Positions 35,551 through 48,850 of a stretch of DNA of 64,000 nucleotides are shown here, piece by piece. The notes under the pieces were generated by a model, which was not told where the DNA came from, made no database searches, and saw only the letters and a program-made list of their open reading frames with translations. Every line of letters starts with the position of its first letter. Positions within the stretch are counted from its first letter, which is position 1. The stretch is from Actinomadura rudentiformis. Lineage in GTDB: Bacteria > Actinomycetota > Actinomycetes > Streptosporangiales > Streptosporangiaceae. The translations under genes and the position numbers were made by a program. The stretch lies in contig NZ_WBMT01000014.1 of assembly GCF_008923185.1 (NCBI RefSeq), forward strand, positions 186,001 through 250,000, given 5' to 3'.

Positions 35551-36240
35551 GTGAGTGAGCGCCCTTACGTGCTATTGAGCTGTGCGATGTCGGTGGACGG
35601 TTACATCGACGACGCGAGCCCGGAACGGCTGCGGCTGTCCAGCCCGGCCGACTTCGACCGCGTGGACGGCGTCCGCGCGACCTGTGACGCGATCCTGGTG
35701 GGCGCCGGCACGGTCCGGCGGGACGATCCCAAGCTGCTCCTCAAATCGCCGGCCCGCCGCGAGCAGCGGGTCGCCAAGGGCCTGCCCGCCGACCTGACGA
35801 AGGTCACGGTGACCGAGGGAGGCGACCTCGATCCCGAGGCGCTGTTCTTCACCACCGGTGAGTCGCCGAAGCTCGTCTACTGCGCGTCGTCGGCGGCCCA
35901 TCCGCTCGCCGCCCGGCTGACCGGGCGCGCCGAGGTGATCGACGCGGGCGATCCGGTGGACTTCCCGGTGATGCTCGGCGATCTGGCCGCGCGCGGCGTG
36001 CGGCGCCTGATGGTGGAGGGCGGCGGGGGCATGCACACGCGCTTCCTGACCTCGGGCCTGGTCGACGAGATCCAGCTGGTGATGGCGCCGTTCTTCATCG
36101 GCGACCCGTCCGCGCCGCGCTTCGTGGGTTCGGGGGTGTTCCCGCAGAGCCCGGACCGCCCGATGCGGCTGGCCGAGTGCACCCGGATCGGCAACCTGGT
36201 CCTGCTGCGCTACCTGATGGGCACGCCCGCCCATGGATGA
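35551..36240 (+). CDS. RibD C-terminal-type reductase (pyrimidine/dihydrofolate reductase fold)
   Basis: The 229-residue protein has the RibD reductase-domain pattern: LSCAMSVDGYIDD, CDAILVGAGTVRRDDPKLL, then RRLMVEGGGGMHTRFL and VDEIQLVMAPFFIGD. It is predicted to bind NADPH and reduce a ribosyl-aminopyrimidine or similar. The GTG start at 35551 fits the family. It overlaps the following deaminase gene by 8 bp, so the two activities usually fused in RibD are made as separate chains here, reductase first. Confidence 0.85.
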   Translation: MSERPYVLLSCAMSVDGYIDDASPERLRLSSPADFDRVDGVRATCDAILVGAGTVRRDDPKLLLKSPARREQRVAKGLPADLTKVTVTEGGDLDPEALFFTTGESPKLVYCASSAAHPLAARLTGRAEVIDAGDPVDFPVMLGDLAARGVRRLMVEGGGGMHTRFLTSGLVDEIQLVMAPFFIGDPSAPRFVGSGVFPQSPDRPMRLAECTRIGNLVLLRYLMGTPAHG

Positions 36241-36664
36241 CGCCGGCTGGCTGCGGATCGCGTGCGAGCTGGCCGGGCTATGCCCGCCATCCGGCACCGC
36301 GTTCTCGGTCGGCGCGGTCATCGTCGGCGCGGACGGGCGGGAGATCTCCCGCGGGCATTCGCGGGAACACGACCCGCACGAGCACGCCGAGGAGTCCGCG
36401 CTGGCCAAGACGGCCGCCGACCTGACCGGGACGACCATCTACAGCTCCCTTGAGCCGTGCGGCGAACGCCGGTCACGTCCGCTGACCTGCTCGGAGTTGA
36501 TCCTGCGCGCCGGGATCGCGCGAGTGGTCTTCGCCTGGCGGGAGCCTTCGCTCTTCGTCGAGGGAAAGGGCGTGGAGCAGTTGCGCGCGGCGGGCGTCGA
36601 GGTCATGGAGCTGCCGGCGCTCGCTGACCTGGCCCGGGCACAGAACGCCCATCTGCTCAGCTGA
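36233..36664 (+). CDS. RibD N-terminal-type / cytidine deaminase-like zinc deaminase
   Basis: The 143-residue zinc deaminase has the HAE motif in HEHAEESAL and the cysteine pair in SLEPCGERRSRPLTCSELIL. The catalytic Glu and zinc ligands (His, Cys, Cys) are present, with spacing PC-x8-C as in RibD-like deaminases. It overlaps the reductase gene by 8 bp and presumably works with it on a riboflavin-pathway pyrimidine or a related metabolite such as a secondary-metabolite precursor. Its stop codon lies in a duplicated segment. Confidence 0.85.
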   Translation: MDDAGWLRIACELAGLCPPSGTAFSVGAVIVGADGREISRGHSREHDPHEHAEESALAKTAADLTGTTIYSSLEPCGERRSRPLTCSELILRAGIARVVFAWREPSLFVEGKGVEQLRAAGVEVMELPALADLARAQNAHLLS

Positions 36665-36714
36665 GGTCCCGCTCCGCGCGAAAGGCCCTGGCTCAGCTGA
36701 GGTCCGGCTCCGCG
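36655..36714. repeat. Tandem duplication of a shared 3' end (36-bp period)
   Basis: The 24 bases at 36655-36678 (GCTCAGCTGAGG plus TCC.GCTCCGCG) recur at 36691-36714 with one mismatch. Copy 1 supplies the TGA of the deaminase; copy 2 supplies the TCA that is the stop of the convergent thioredoxin-fold gene. Each copy contains both stops. Confidence 0.85.
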
Positions 36715-37277
36715 TGCGGGGCGCCCTTCAGCTCGTGGAAACCCGGTGTCCCGGCGACCAGCAGCGTGCCGTCCCAGAGCCGCCCGGCGTCCTCCCCCTT
36801 CGGGACGCGGGAGATCACCGGTCCGAAGAAGGCCACGTCGCCGACGGCGATCACGGGCGTGCCGATGTGGGGGCCGACGCGGCCGATCCCGTCCGCGGTC
36901 GAGGCGCGGATGGCGTCGTCGTACTCCTCCGACATGGCGGCTCCGGCCAGGTCCGCGGGCAGCCCGGCAGTGGCGAGCGGGCCCTCGAAACCGCCCCACT
37001 CACCATCGCGGTGGGTACGGGTGCCGAACGCGGTGTAGAACGTGGCGAGCGCTTCCTGGCCATGCCGTTCCGCGACGGCCGTGAAGACCCGCACGGGATA
37101 CCAGAGGTAGCCCTCAGGGTCGTCTTCCGGATCGTCGTCGCGCCCCTCGTTCAGCGCCGCGAGGCTCAGCACATGCCACCGGATCTCGAACGACCGTGCC
37201 GCCGCCGCCTCCAGCATCCATCGGGACGTGGCCCAGGTGTACGGGCAGGACGGATCGAACCAGATGTCCGCGATCAT
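36693..37277 (-). CDS. DsbA-fold protein, Rv2466c-like mycothiol-dependent reductase family
   Basis: The 194-residue protein starts MIADIWFDPSCPYTWATSRW, the Rv2466c-type thioredoxin/DsbA fold head, with SLAALNEGRDDDP following and a late IGTPVIAVGDVAFFGPVISR segment with the cis-Pro. The active site is CPYT, so only the N-terminal cysteine is present; a one-cysteine mechanism with mycothiol is likely. The ATG at 37277 is used; a GTG one codon upstream is possible. Confidence 0.85.
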   Translation of the reverse strand: MIADIWFDPSCPYTWATSRWMLEAAAARSFEIRWHVLSLAALNEGRDDDPEDDPEGYLWYPVRVFTAVAERHGQEALATFYTAFGTRTHRDGEWGGFEGPLATAGLPADLAGAAMSEEYDDAIRASTADGIGRVGPHIGTPVIAVGDVAFFGPVISRVPKGEDAGRLWDGTLLVAGTPGFHELKGAPHAEPDLS

Positions 37278-37323
37278 CACCCCAGGGTAGGCGGGGCAGG
37301 ACCGCGGACAAGGCCGGAACGAA

Positions 37324-37341
37324 ATGAGACTCCCGTCTCAT
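37324..37341. promoter_or_regulatory. Inverted repeat upstream of aldehyde dehydrogenase
   Basis: ATGAGAC (37324-37330) and GTCTCAT (37335-37341) are perfect 7-bp arms with a 4-bp spacer, 83 bp before the aldehyde dehydrogenase start and 47 bp from the divergent thioredoxin-fold gene. It has the size of a TetR- or GntR-type operator; no regulator gene is adjacent. Confidence 0.5.
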
Positions 37342-37423
37342 GGGGCTCTTGCCAATCCCCTGGGGCACCATGCGATGCTGTGACCAAGCAAGCATTCGGT
37401 CGATAGCGGGAGGCTCCAGCAGC

Positions 37424-38857
37424 ATGCGTGAACACGATCGGCTGTTCATCGGCGGTCAGTGGACCGCACCGGCCGGCACCGGCACCATCGACGTGATCTC
37501 CCCGCACACCGAAGAGGTCATCGGGCGGGTGCCCGAGGGCACCGAGGCGGACATGGACGCCGCCGTCGCCGCGGCGCGGCAGGCATTCGACCAGGGCCCG
37601 TGGCCCCGGATGACCCCCGCCGAGCGCGCCGAGATCCTCGGGCGGCTGTCGGCGATCTACGCCGAGCGGCAGCAGGCGATGGCCGACCTGGTCACTGAGG
37701 AGATGGGGTCGCCGATCCTGTTCTCGATCTTCGGTCAGGCGGCGATGCCGCAGATGGTCCTGCAGTACTACGTGGACCTGGCCGCCTCGTTCACCTGGGA
37801 GGAAGAACGCGCCGGCATGCTCGGCCCCGTCACCGTGACCCGCGAGCCGGTCGGGGTGGTGGCGGCGATCTACCCATGGAACGTCCCGCAGTTCACGCTG
37901 ATGCTCAAGCTGGCGCCGGCGCTGATCGCGGGCTGCACGGTCGTGGCCAAGCCCTCCCCCGAGACCCCGCTGGACGCCTATCTGCTGGCCGAGTGGATCA
38001 AGGAGGCGGGCGTCCCGGACGGCGTCATCAACATCGTTCCGGCGGGCCGCGAGGTGGGCGCGTACCTGGTCTCGCACCCGGGCGTCGACAAGGTCGCCTT
38101 CACCGGGTCCACCGAGGCCGGGCGCAAGATCGGCGCGGCCTGCGGCGAGCTGCTGCGGCCGGTCACGCTGGAGCTGGGCGGCAAGTCGGCGGCGATCATC
38201 CTTGAGGACGCCGATCTGGCCGCGACCATCGAGGGCTTCAAGATGGCCGCGCTGATGAACAACGGCGAGGCGTGCGCCGCGCAGACCCGCATCCTGGCGC
38301 CGCGCAGCCGCTACGACGAGGTCGCCGACGCGCTGGTCACGATGGTGAGCTCGCTCAACGTGGGCGACCCGGCCGACTACGGCACCGAGATCGGGCCGCT
38401 GGTCGCCAAGCGGCAGCAGGAACGGGTCGAGGGCTACATCCGCGTCGGCCAGGACGAGGGCGCCAAGGTCATCGCCGGCGGGCTCAACCGGCCCCACGAC
38501 CGTGGCTGGTACGTGGCGCCCACCGTGTTCGGCGACGTCACCAACGACATGCGCATCGCCCAGGAGGAGATCTTCGGCCCGGTGCTCTCGCTCATCGCGT
38601 ACGAGGACGAGGACGACGCGGTCCGGATCGCCAACGACAGCAGGTACGGGCTGGGTGGCTCGGTCTGGTCGGCCGACGTCGACCACGGCGTCGAGGTGGC
38701 CCGGCGCATCCGTACCGGCAGCTGCGGTGTGAACCTCTACGTCCTCGACCCCAACACCCCGTTCGGCGGCTACAAGGACAGCGGCCTCGGCCGGGAGCTG
38801 GGACCCGAGGGCCTCTCCCCCTACCTGGAGTACAAGGCCATCCCGCGGCCCGCCTGA
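37424..38857 (+). CDS. NAD(P)-dependent aldehyde dehydrogenase
   Basis: The 477-residue ALDH-superfamily enzyme has the oxyanion Asn in YPWNVP (N153), the general base Glu in LELGGKSA (E250) and the catalytic Cys in NNGEACAAQTR (C284), then EEIFGPVLS. It oxidises an aldehyde to the acid; substrate not predictable. The ATG at 37424 has GGGAGG ten bases upstream; longer frames upstream are not conserved. An inverted repeat precedes it and a strong hairpin follows it. Confidence 0.92.
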   Translation: MREHDRLFIGGQWTAPAGTGTIDVISPHTEEVIGRVPEGTEADMDAAVAAARQAFDQGPWPRMTPAERAEILGRLSAIYAERQQAMADLVTEEMGSPILFSIFGQAAMPQMVLQYYVDLAASFTWEEERAGMLGPVTVTREPVGVVAAIYPWNVPQFTLMLKLAPALIAGCTVVAKPSPETPLDAYLLAEWIKEAGVPDGVINIVPAGREVGAYLVSHPGVDKVAFTGSTEAGRKIGAACGELLRPVTLELGGKSAAIILEDADLAATIEGFKMAALMNNGEACAAQTRILAPRSRYDEVADALVTMVSSLNVGDPADYGTEIGPLVAKRQQERVEGYIRVGQDEGAKVIAGGLNRPHDRGWYVAPTVFGDVTNDMRIAQEEIFGPVLSLIAYEDEDDAVRIANDSRYGLGGSVWSADVDHGVEVARRIRTGSCGVNLYVLDPNTPFGGYKDSGLGRELGPEGLSPYLEYKAIPRPA

Positions 38858-38879
38858 ACCACGGGACATCCGAACAGGA

Positions 38880-38916
38880 CAGGACCTCATCGGCCCCGAC
38901 GGTCGATGAGGTCCTG
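38880..38916. terminator. Bidirectional intrinsic hairpin terminator
   Basis: CAGGACCTCATCG and CGATGAGGTCCTG form a perfect 13-bp stem with an 11-nt loop, between the ends of the convergent aldehyde dehydrogenase and response regulator genes (22 and 12 bp away). It lacks a T-tract but is the strongest hairpin noticed in the window. Confidence 0.85.
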
Positions 38917-38928
38917 CCACTGTGACGG

Positions 38929-39599
38929 CTAGGTGGCCCCGGCGGGCGAGGTGTCGGCCGGTTGCCCGAACAGCGCCTCGTGGGCACCGCGCAACGCCCC
39001 GAGCTCCTGGTCGAGCCGGCCGAACGCCTCCTTGGCCGCGACGTCGCCGAGGCGGTCGCTCATCCGGTCGGCCAGCAGGTTCAGGGCGGTCTCCACGGCG
39101 GACAGCCGGTCGTTGACCTCGCTGACGAGCCCGGCGCCGTGCGCCAGCCCCTCGGCGGCGCCCGGGAAGAGGCCGCTCAGGATCGCCGACTGCTCGCGCG
39201 CGCGGCGGCGCTGCTCGTGCAGCTCGATGAAGATCTCCACCTTGGACCGCAGCACCCACGGGTCGAACGGCTTGACCAGGTAGTCCACCGCGCCGACCGC
39301 GTAGCCGCGGAAGGCCAGGTCCGGCTCGCTGCGCGCGGCGGTCAGGAAGATGATCGGGACGTCCTTCGTCCGGTCCTTGCGCTTGATGTGGTACGCGGTC
39401 TCGAAGCCGTCCATGTCCGGCATCACGACGTCCAGCAGGATCACCGCGAAGTCCTCGATCATGAGGGCGCGCAGCGCGTCCTCCCCCGAGCGCGCCGGCA
39501 CCACCACCGCGTCCACCGTCTTGAGGATCGCCGCGAGTGCGACCAGGTTCTCCTCCTGGTCGTCCACCAGCAGGATCTTCGGCAGGTCGGACTTGTCCA

Positions 39600-39600
<1 letters not shown>
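38929..39600 (-). CDS. Response regulator with receiver domain and helical C-terminus
   Basis: The 223-residue protein has a CheY-like receiver: acidic pair in LVDDQEEN, phospho-acceptor Asp57 in LLDVVMPDMDG, Thr in IFLTAA and Lys in DYLVKPFD. The C-terminal about 90 residues are helical and hold no DNA-binding or output domain that is recognisable. The ATG at 39600 overlaps the histidine kinase stop (TGATG), so it is made with the kinase and likely receives its phosphate. Confidence 0.9.
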
Positions 39601-44531
<4,931 letters not shown>

Positions 44532-44632
44532 TGGACGAACCTTGCCAACTCGGCGTATCTGAGCCCGTTCATTCTGTCACTATGACTGGAAGTTCACCTC
44601 GCGAATCTGCATGTTCCCGCAGGGGGGTCATC

Positions 44633-46963
44633 GTGTCGGTTCCGCGGAGGTCCAGTGTTCAGTACGTGCCCGAGAGCACGACCGTTCCGGCCGCCCGCGC
44701 GCATGTGCGGGAGACGCTCCACGACTGGGACCTCCCGTTCGACCGCGTCGAGGACGCGGTCCTGATCGCCAGCGAGCTGGTGACCAACGCCGTCGTGCAC
44801 GCGGGCACCGACATCGAGCTCACGTGTCTTCTCGACATGCCCGGCGACACGGTGCGGGTCGAGGTGCGCGACCTGCTGCCGATGCGCCGCGTGGACGCAC
44901 CGGATCAGGCCGCGGGCCGTCTGGACGGGCATCGCGGCCTGGTGCTCACGCATTCGCTCGCGGAGGCGTGGGGCGTCACCTATACCAAGACCAGCAAGAC
45001 GGTCTGGTTCGAGCTGGCCGGTACGGCCCGGACGCACAACCAGACGCACAACCAGACGCACAACGAGGCGCACAACCAGACGTCCGACCCGCCGCCCTCG
45101 CTTCCCGCGCCCTCGTTTCCCGGGCTCCCACTTCCCGGGCTCCCGCTCATGCCCGTCGAGCAGCCCGTCCAGCCGGTGCCGCCACCGCGCGCACCCGTGC
45201 CCTACATGACGACGTCGGCGATCCCGCCATCGGCCACCCCGTCAGGGCCGTTCTCGCCGGGTGGCGTGGAGATCTCGCCCGGGAACGGGAAGCCCGGCGG
45301 ACCGGCCACCGGGCTGCCCGCCGAGCAGCTCTTCGACCACGTGGTGCAGTGGGCGCGCGCGTCCACCGGCGCCGACGCCGCGTACGTGCTGGTGGGCGCG
45401 GACGACGAGTCCCTCAAGGTGCGGGCGTCGTCGTTCGACGACCTCGCCGGCGCGGCGTGTCACGCCGCTGACGGACCGGCGGATCCGCCGGCTCCGCGAG
45501 CGGAGCTGCGACCGGCTGAAGCCGCGCGGCTGGCCATCGCCGCGCACGACGACGCGGCGGTGATGCCACCGCCGACGGGCAGCACGTTCCAGTCGCTGGC
45601 CACCGCGCCGCTCAGAGTCAGCGGCCAACGGCTGGGCCTGGTCGTGGTGACCGCCGAGGAGCCGGACCGATTCGGCCCGGCCGACATCAGCCGGCTCCAG
45701 TACGCGGCCGAGTCGCTCGCGCCGGTGTTGTCACGGGAGCGGCAGGTCACGGGGCAGCACGGCTACCGCGGCTGGCTCGGCTTCCTCGCTGAAGCGAACG
45801 ACCTGCTCACCGGGACGCTGGACGAGAAGCTGGTGCTCGCCCTGGCGGCGCAGCTGTTCGTGCCGCGGATCGCCTCCTGGTGCGCGGTCTATCTCGACGA
45901 CCCGAGCGGCAAGGGCGTGCTCACGCATGTCTGGCATGCCGACGAGCAGCTCATCGGGCCCTTGCGCGAGCTGCTGACGGCGTATCCGGCGCCCTCCTCT
46001 CACCAGGTGCGGGAAGCGCGGCAGTGGAGCACGTTCGCCTCGCTGGCGCCGTCCGCGCGCCGCATCAGCGGCTCCGACGTGCTCGAACTGCCGCTGGCCT
46101 GCCGGGAGCACCGGTTCGGCTGCATCGTGCTGGGCGGCCCCGGCGATGACGGCTTCCGGCCGGAGCTGGTGAGGCTCGCCGAGGATCTCGCCGTCCGCTT
46201 CGCGCTCGCCCTGCTGAACGCGCGCCGCTACGGCGAGCAGGTGGCGGTCAGCCAGACCCTGCAGCGCAGCCTGCTGCCCGCGCACCTGCCGCAGATCCCC
46301 GGCATCGACTACAGCATCGTCTACCTGCCCGCCGGGCAGGACGCGAAGGCGGGCGGCGACTTCTACGACCTGTTCCCGGCGGGCCGCGACCGCTGGCGCT
46401 TCATGCTCGGCGACGTCTGCGGCACCGGCGCCGCCGCCGCCGCGGTGACCGGGCTGGTCCGGCACACGCTGCGCGCTCTCAGCCGCGAGGGCCGAGGCAC
46501 GGCCCGCGCGCTGGACAGCCTGAACGAGGCGATGCTGGACGACGACGCGTCCCGCCTGCTGACCATCGTGCACGGCGAGCTCGAACGGCTGTCGACGGGC
46601 AACCTGCGGATCTCGGTCACCTCGGCGGGCCATCCCCTCCCGCTGCGGTTGCGCCCCGACGGCGAGGTCACGGCGATCGGAACGTCCCAGCTGCTGGTGG
46701 GGGCGGTCACCGAGCCGGCCTACCGGCTCGACACGATGGAGCTGGCCCCGGGAGACGTGATGCTGTGCGTGACCGACGGCATCACCGAGCGGCGGCGTGG
46801 CGACGCGCAACTGGACGACGACAACGGGCTTGCGCGCTTGCTGTCGGACTGCACCGGCTTGACCGCGCGGGCCGTGACGCTGCGCATCCAGGCCGCCGTG
46901 CGCGAGTTCACCAGCAGTCCCCTCGACGACGACATGGCGATCTTCGCCATGCGCGTGGAGTGA
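44633..46963 (+). CDS. SpoIIE-type PP2C phosphatase with N-terminal HATPase (RsbW-like) and GAF domains
   Basis: The 776-residue protein begins with an anti-sigma-type HATPase_c domain (EDAVLIASELVTNAVVHAGT, residues about 35-55). A Thr-His-Asn repeat and Pro-rich linker follow, then two GAF-like domains, and a C-terminal SpoIIE/RsbU phosphatase (AGQDAKAGGDFYDLF, GDVCGTGAAAAAVTGLVRHT, TDGITERR, DDDMAIFAMR) with its metal-binding Asp residues. Such fusions regulate anti-anti-sigma factors. The GTG at 44633 has an AGGGGGG site; the ATG at 44582 is an alternative. It is divergent from the hybrid kinase; the sigma factor at 11.2 kb is a possible output. Confidence 0.88.
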   Translation: MSVPRRSSVQYVPESTTVPAARAHVRETLHDWDLPFDRVEDAVLIASELVTNAVVHAGTDIELTCLLDMPGDTVRVEVRDLLPMRRVDAPDQAAGRLDGHRGLVLTHSLAEAWGVTYTKTSKTVWFELAGTARTHNQTHNQTHNEAHNQTSDPPPSLPAPSFPGLPLPGLPLMPVEQPVQPVPPPRAPVPYMTTSAIPPSATPSGPFSPGGVEISPGNGKPGGPATGLPAEQLFDHVVQWARASTGADAAYVLVGADDESLKVRASSFDDLAGAACHAADGPADPPAPRAELRPAEAARLAIAAHDDAAVMPPPTGSTFQSLATAPLRVSGQRLGLVVVTAEEPDRFGPADISRLQYAAESLAPVLSRERQVTGQHGYRGWLGFLAEANDLLTGTLDEKLVLALAAQLFVPRIASWCAVYLDDPSGKGVLTHVWHADEQLIGPLRELLTAYPAPSSHQVREARQWSTFASLAPSARRISGSDVLELPLACREHRFGCIVLGGPGDDGFRPELVRLAEDLAVRFALALLNARRYGEQVAVSQTLQRSLLPAHLPQIPGIDYSIVYLPAGQDAKAGGDFYDLFPAGRDRWRFMLGDVCGTGAAAAAVTGLVRHTLRALSREGRGTARALDSLNEAMLDDDASRLLTIVHGELERLSTGNLRISVTSAGHPLPLRLRPDGEVTAIGTSQLLVGAVTEPAYRLDTMELAPGDVMLCVTDGITERRRGDAQLDDDNGLARLLSDCTGLTARAVTLRIQAAVREFTSSPLDDDMAIFAMRVE
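45032..45082 (+). repeat. 12-nt coding tandem repeat (Thr-His-Asn-Gln)
   Basis: Four copies of ACGCACAACCAG encode THNQ-THNQ-THNE-AHNQ in the linker between HATPase and GAF domains. The repeats are in frame, so length changes would alter only the linker. A Leu-Pro-Gly repeat follows. Confidence 0.9.
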
Positions 46964-46997
46964 GGCGCGTGGAGTGGGGCGCGTGGAGTGGGGCGCT
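46953..46997 (+). repeat. 14-nt tandem repeat over the phosphatase stop codon
   Basis: CGCGTGGAGTGAGG (46953) is followed by two copies of CGCGTGGAGTGGGG (46967, 46981) and a partial fourth. The first copy carries the gene's TGA; in the other two the same position is TGG. Confidence 0.9.
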
Positions 46998-47093
46998 TTC
47001 ACGGCGTGAGGGCGGGAGAGCACGCAGGTGAACACGCCGTTCTTCGGCCGTCGATTCCACGTTGGAGCCCCGGGGGCCGTACCGTAGTGCGCC

Positions 47094-48320
47094 GTGTCAT
47101 CCTCCCCCGAGAACGTGATCAACGATCCCGCCACGCCCAGCCTGGACGACGCGCTGGTCGGCGAGGCGGTGCTGGGGGTCTACCGGCAGATGTTCGCCGC
47201 ACTGGCCCGCGACAGCGGCGCGGTCGTGGACGACCCCGATCTGGTCGACGTGGCCGAGACGTTGCTGACCGCGTTCGCGGACGCGGGTGAGGACGGGCTG
47301 AGCCGCGAGCAGATGCGGTACGTCTGCCGGCGCCACCCGGCCGAGGTCTTTGAGAACCGGCTGCGTGTGCTGAAGGGCCTCGGTGCGATCCGCGAGGTCT
47401 TCCCCAAGCCCAACCAGCTCCGTTACCGCGCCTCGTTCACCAGCGTGGTGGGCCTGATGTTCGTCCGGCGGATGATGCTGGACGGCGGCCAGAGCGAGAT
47501 GCACCGGCTGCTGGCCCTGGAACAGCTGAACGTGGCCGACCCGCGGATGACGCCCGGCCAGGCCCGGGACGGGGCGGAGGGGCTGGCGCGGGCGTTCCGG
47601 CTGTGGAGCGTCGAGCTGCTGACGCTGACGAACGGAACGATCGAGGAGCTGCGCGAGCAGGCGCCCAAGCTGTGGGGCACCGAGGAGATCCTGCTGCGGG
47701 CGGAACGGCTTCACGGCGCCATCCTGCGGCGATGGCCGCAGCTCGACCGGACGTGCACGGAGCTGCGGGCGGCCATCTACGCCTACGGCGACGCGTCCCG
47801 CCGGGCGGCGGCGCGGCTGACCGACTCGGCGGGGACGACGCGCAATCTCACCCTGCTGCCGCCGGAGACGTGGCGGACGTTCGCCCGGACGGCGTCGAGG
47901 GAGGATCTGGCGGCCGTCCTGGACGGGTTCGTGTTCGACGCGGCGGCGCCCTGGCACGAGCCGTCGGCCGTGGTGACGGCGGTGGAGGACGGGCCGCGCA
48001 CCACGCCGCCCCGCCCGGCGCCGCCCCGGCCGTCGGTGCCCGACCCCGGTCTGTCGGCCGACACCGGCTCCGATGACGCCACCGCCGAACGGCTGCGTAC
48101 CGTCGCCGAGCAGGTCCTCAGGGGCGGTGACCGGGTCGCGGTCGAGGAGGTGCTGGGCGACGACTGGGTGACGGCGCGCCGGATGCTGGCCGACCTGTCG
48201 GCGGCCCACCTGCACCCGGAGCTTCCCTACCGCCTGGTGTGGTCGGACGGCATGGCCGTCCGGGAGGGCGGGTCGCCGACCTGGCTCTCCCCCGGCACGT
48301 TCGAAAGGACCGCCTCGTGA
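47094..48320 (+). CDS. Candidate kleisin-like subunit of an SMC operon (uncharacterised)
   Basis: The 408-residue protein is the first gene of a four-gene coupled operon ending in an SMC-like ATPase. The N-terminal about 110 residues look like a winged helix (LSREQMRYVCRRHPAEVFEN, then LRVLKGLGAIREVF). The centre is all helical. A Pro-rich linker (TTPPRPAPPRPSVPD) near residues 303-317 leads to a short C-terminal domain of about 80 residues (ERLRTVAEQVLRGGDRVAVE). Winged helix, helical core, linker and small C-terminal domain is the layout of kleisins such as MukF/JetA. No sequence signature of DUF3375 or MukF was recognised, so the role is inferred from position and layout. GTG start at 47094. 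Confidence 0.55.
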   Translation: MSSSPENVINDPATPSLDDALVGEAVLGVYRQMFAALARDSGAVVDDPDLVDVAETLLTAFADAGEDGLSREQMRYVCRRHPAEVFENRLRVLKGLGAIREVFPKPNQLRYRASFTSVVGLMFVRRMMLDGGQSEMHRLLALEQLNVADPRMTPGQARDGAEGLARAFRLWSVELLTLTNGTIEELREQAPKLWGTEEILLRAERLHGAILRRWPQLDRTCTELRAAIYAYGDASRRAAARLTDSAGTTRNLTLLPPETWRTFARTASREDLAAVLDGFVFDAAAPWHEPSAVVTAVEDGPRTTPPRPAPPRPSVPDPGLSADTGSDDATAERLRTVAEQVLRGGDRVAVEEVLGDDWVTARRMLADLSAAHLHPELPYRLVWSDGMAVREGGSPTWLSPGTFERTAS

Positions 48321-48850
48321 GCGTGGAGCCGGAGGTGCTCGCGCGGGCGCGGTCCCGCGTGCTGGGCACGCCGTCGATCCCGGCGTCCGAGCCGGTCCCG
48401 GCCGGGCTGACGGCCGCGACCGAGGTCGACGGGTCCCGGGTGTGGCTGCTGCCTTCCTGGCCGGACGGAGCCACACCGGCGCTGCTGGAGGAGTACCAGA
48501 CCGCGCCGATGCCGCTGGACCGGCCGGGGCAGGCGCGGCGCGTCCTGGCCGCGGCGTTGCGTTGCTGCTGGTCCCGGCTGGACGACGCGCCGTGGCCCGG
48601 TGAGCGGGCGCCGCTCGCCGCCGTGCTGGAGGTGTACGTCGGCATGTCCCGCGGCGACAGCGAGCTCGCGCGCCGGTGGGCGACGGGTGAGCTGCGCCGG
48701 CTGGCCGACACGGGCTGGCTGCTGCTGGACCACGACACCGGGACGGTACGGCCGGGACCCCGGGTCGCGATGTGGCCGGAGGAGTCGCTGTCCTCCCTGC
48801 GCGACCTGCTGAGGCGTCTCCCCCAGCCGCCGGAGGCGCCGGGTGAGTGA
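48317..48850 (+). CDS. Small winged-helix (KITE-like) protein 1 of the SMC operon
   Basis: The 177-residue protein starts with a GTG overlapping the previous stop by 4 bp. The C-terminal half (GMSRGDSELARRWATGELRR, then LADTGWLLLD, then TVRPGPRVAMWP) has the helix-helix-wing pattern of a winged-helix domain. No catalytic motif. Position between a kleisin-like gene and an SMC gene matches MukE/JetB/ScpB-type KITE proteins, which bind the kleisin. Family not recognised; the role is inferred. Confidence 0.5.
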   Translation: MSVEPEVLARARSRVLGTPSIPASEPVPAGLTAATEVDGSRVWLLPSWPDGATPALLEEYQTAPMPLDRPGQARRVLAAALRCCWSRLDDAPWPGERAPLAAVLEVYVGMSRGDSELARRWATGELRRLADTGWLLLDHDTGTVRPGPRVAMWPEESLSSLRDLLRRLPQPPEAPGE

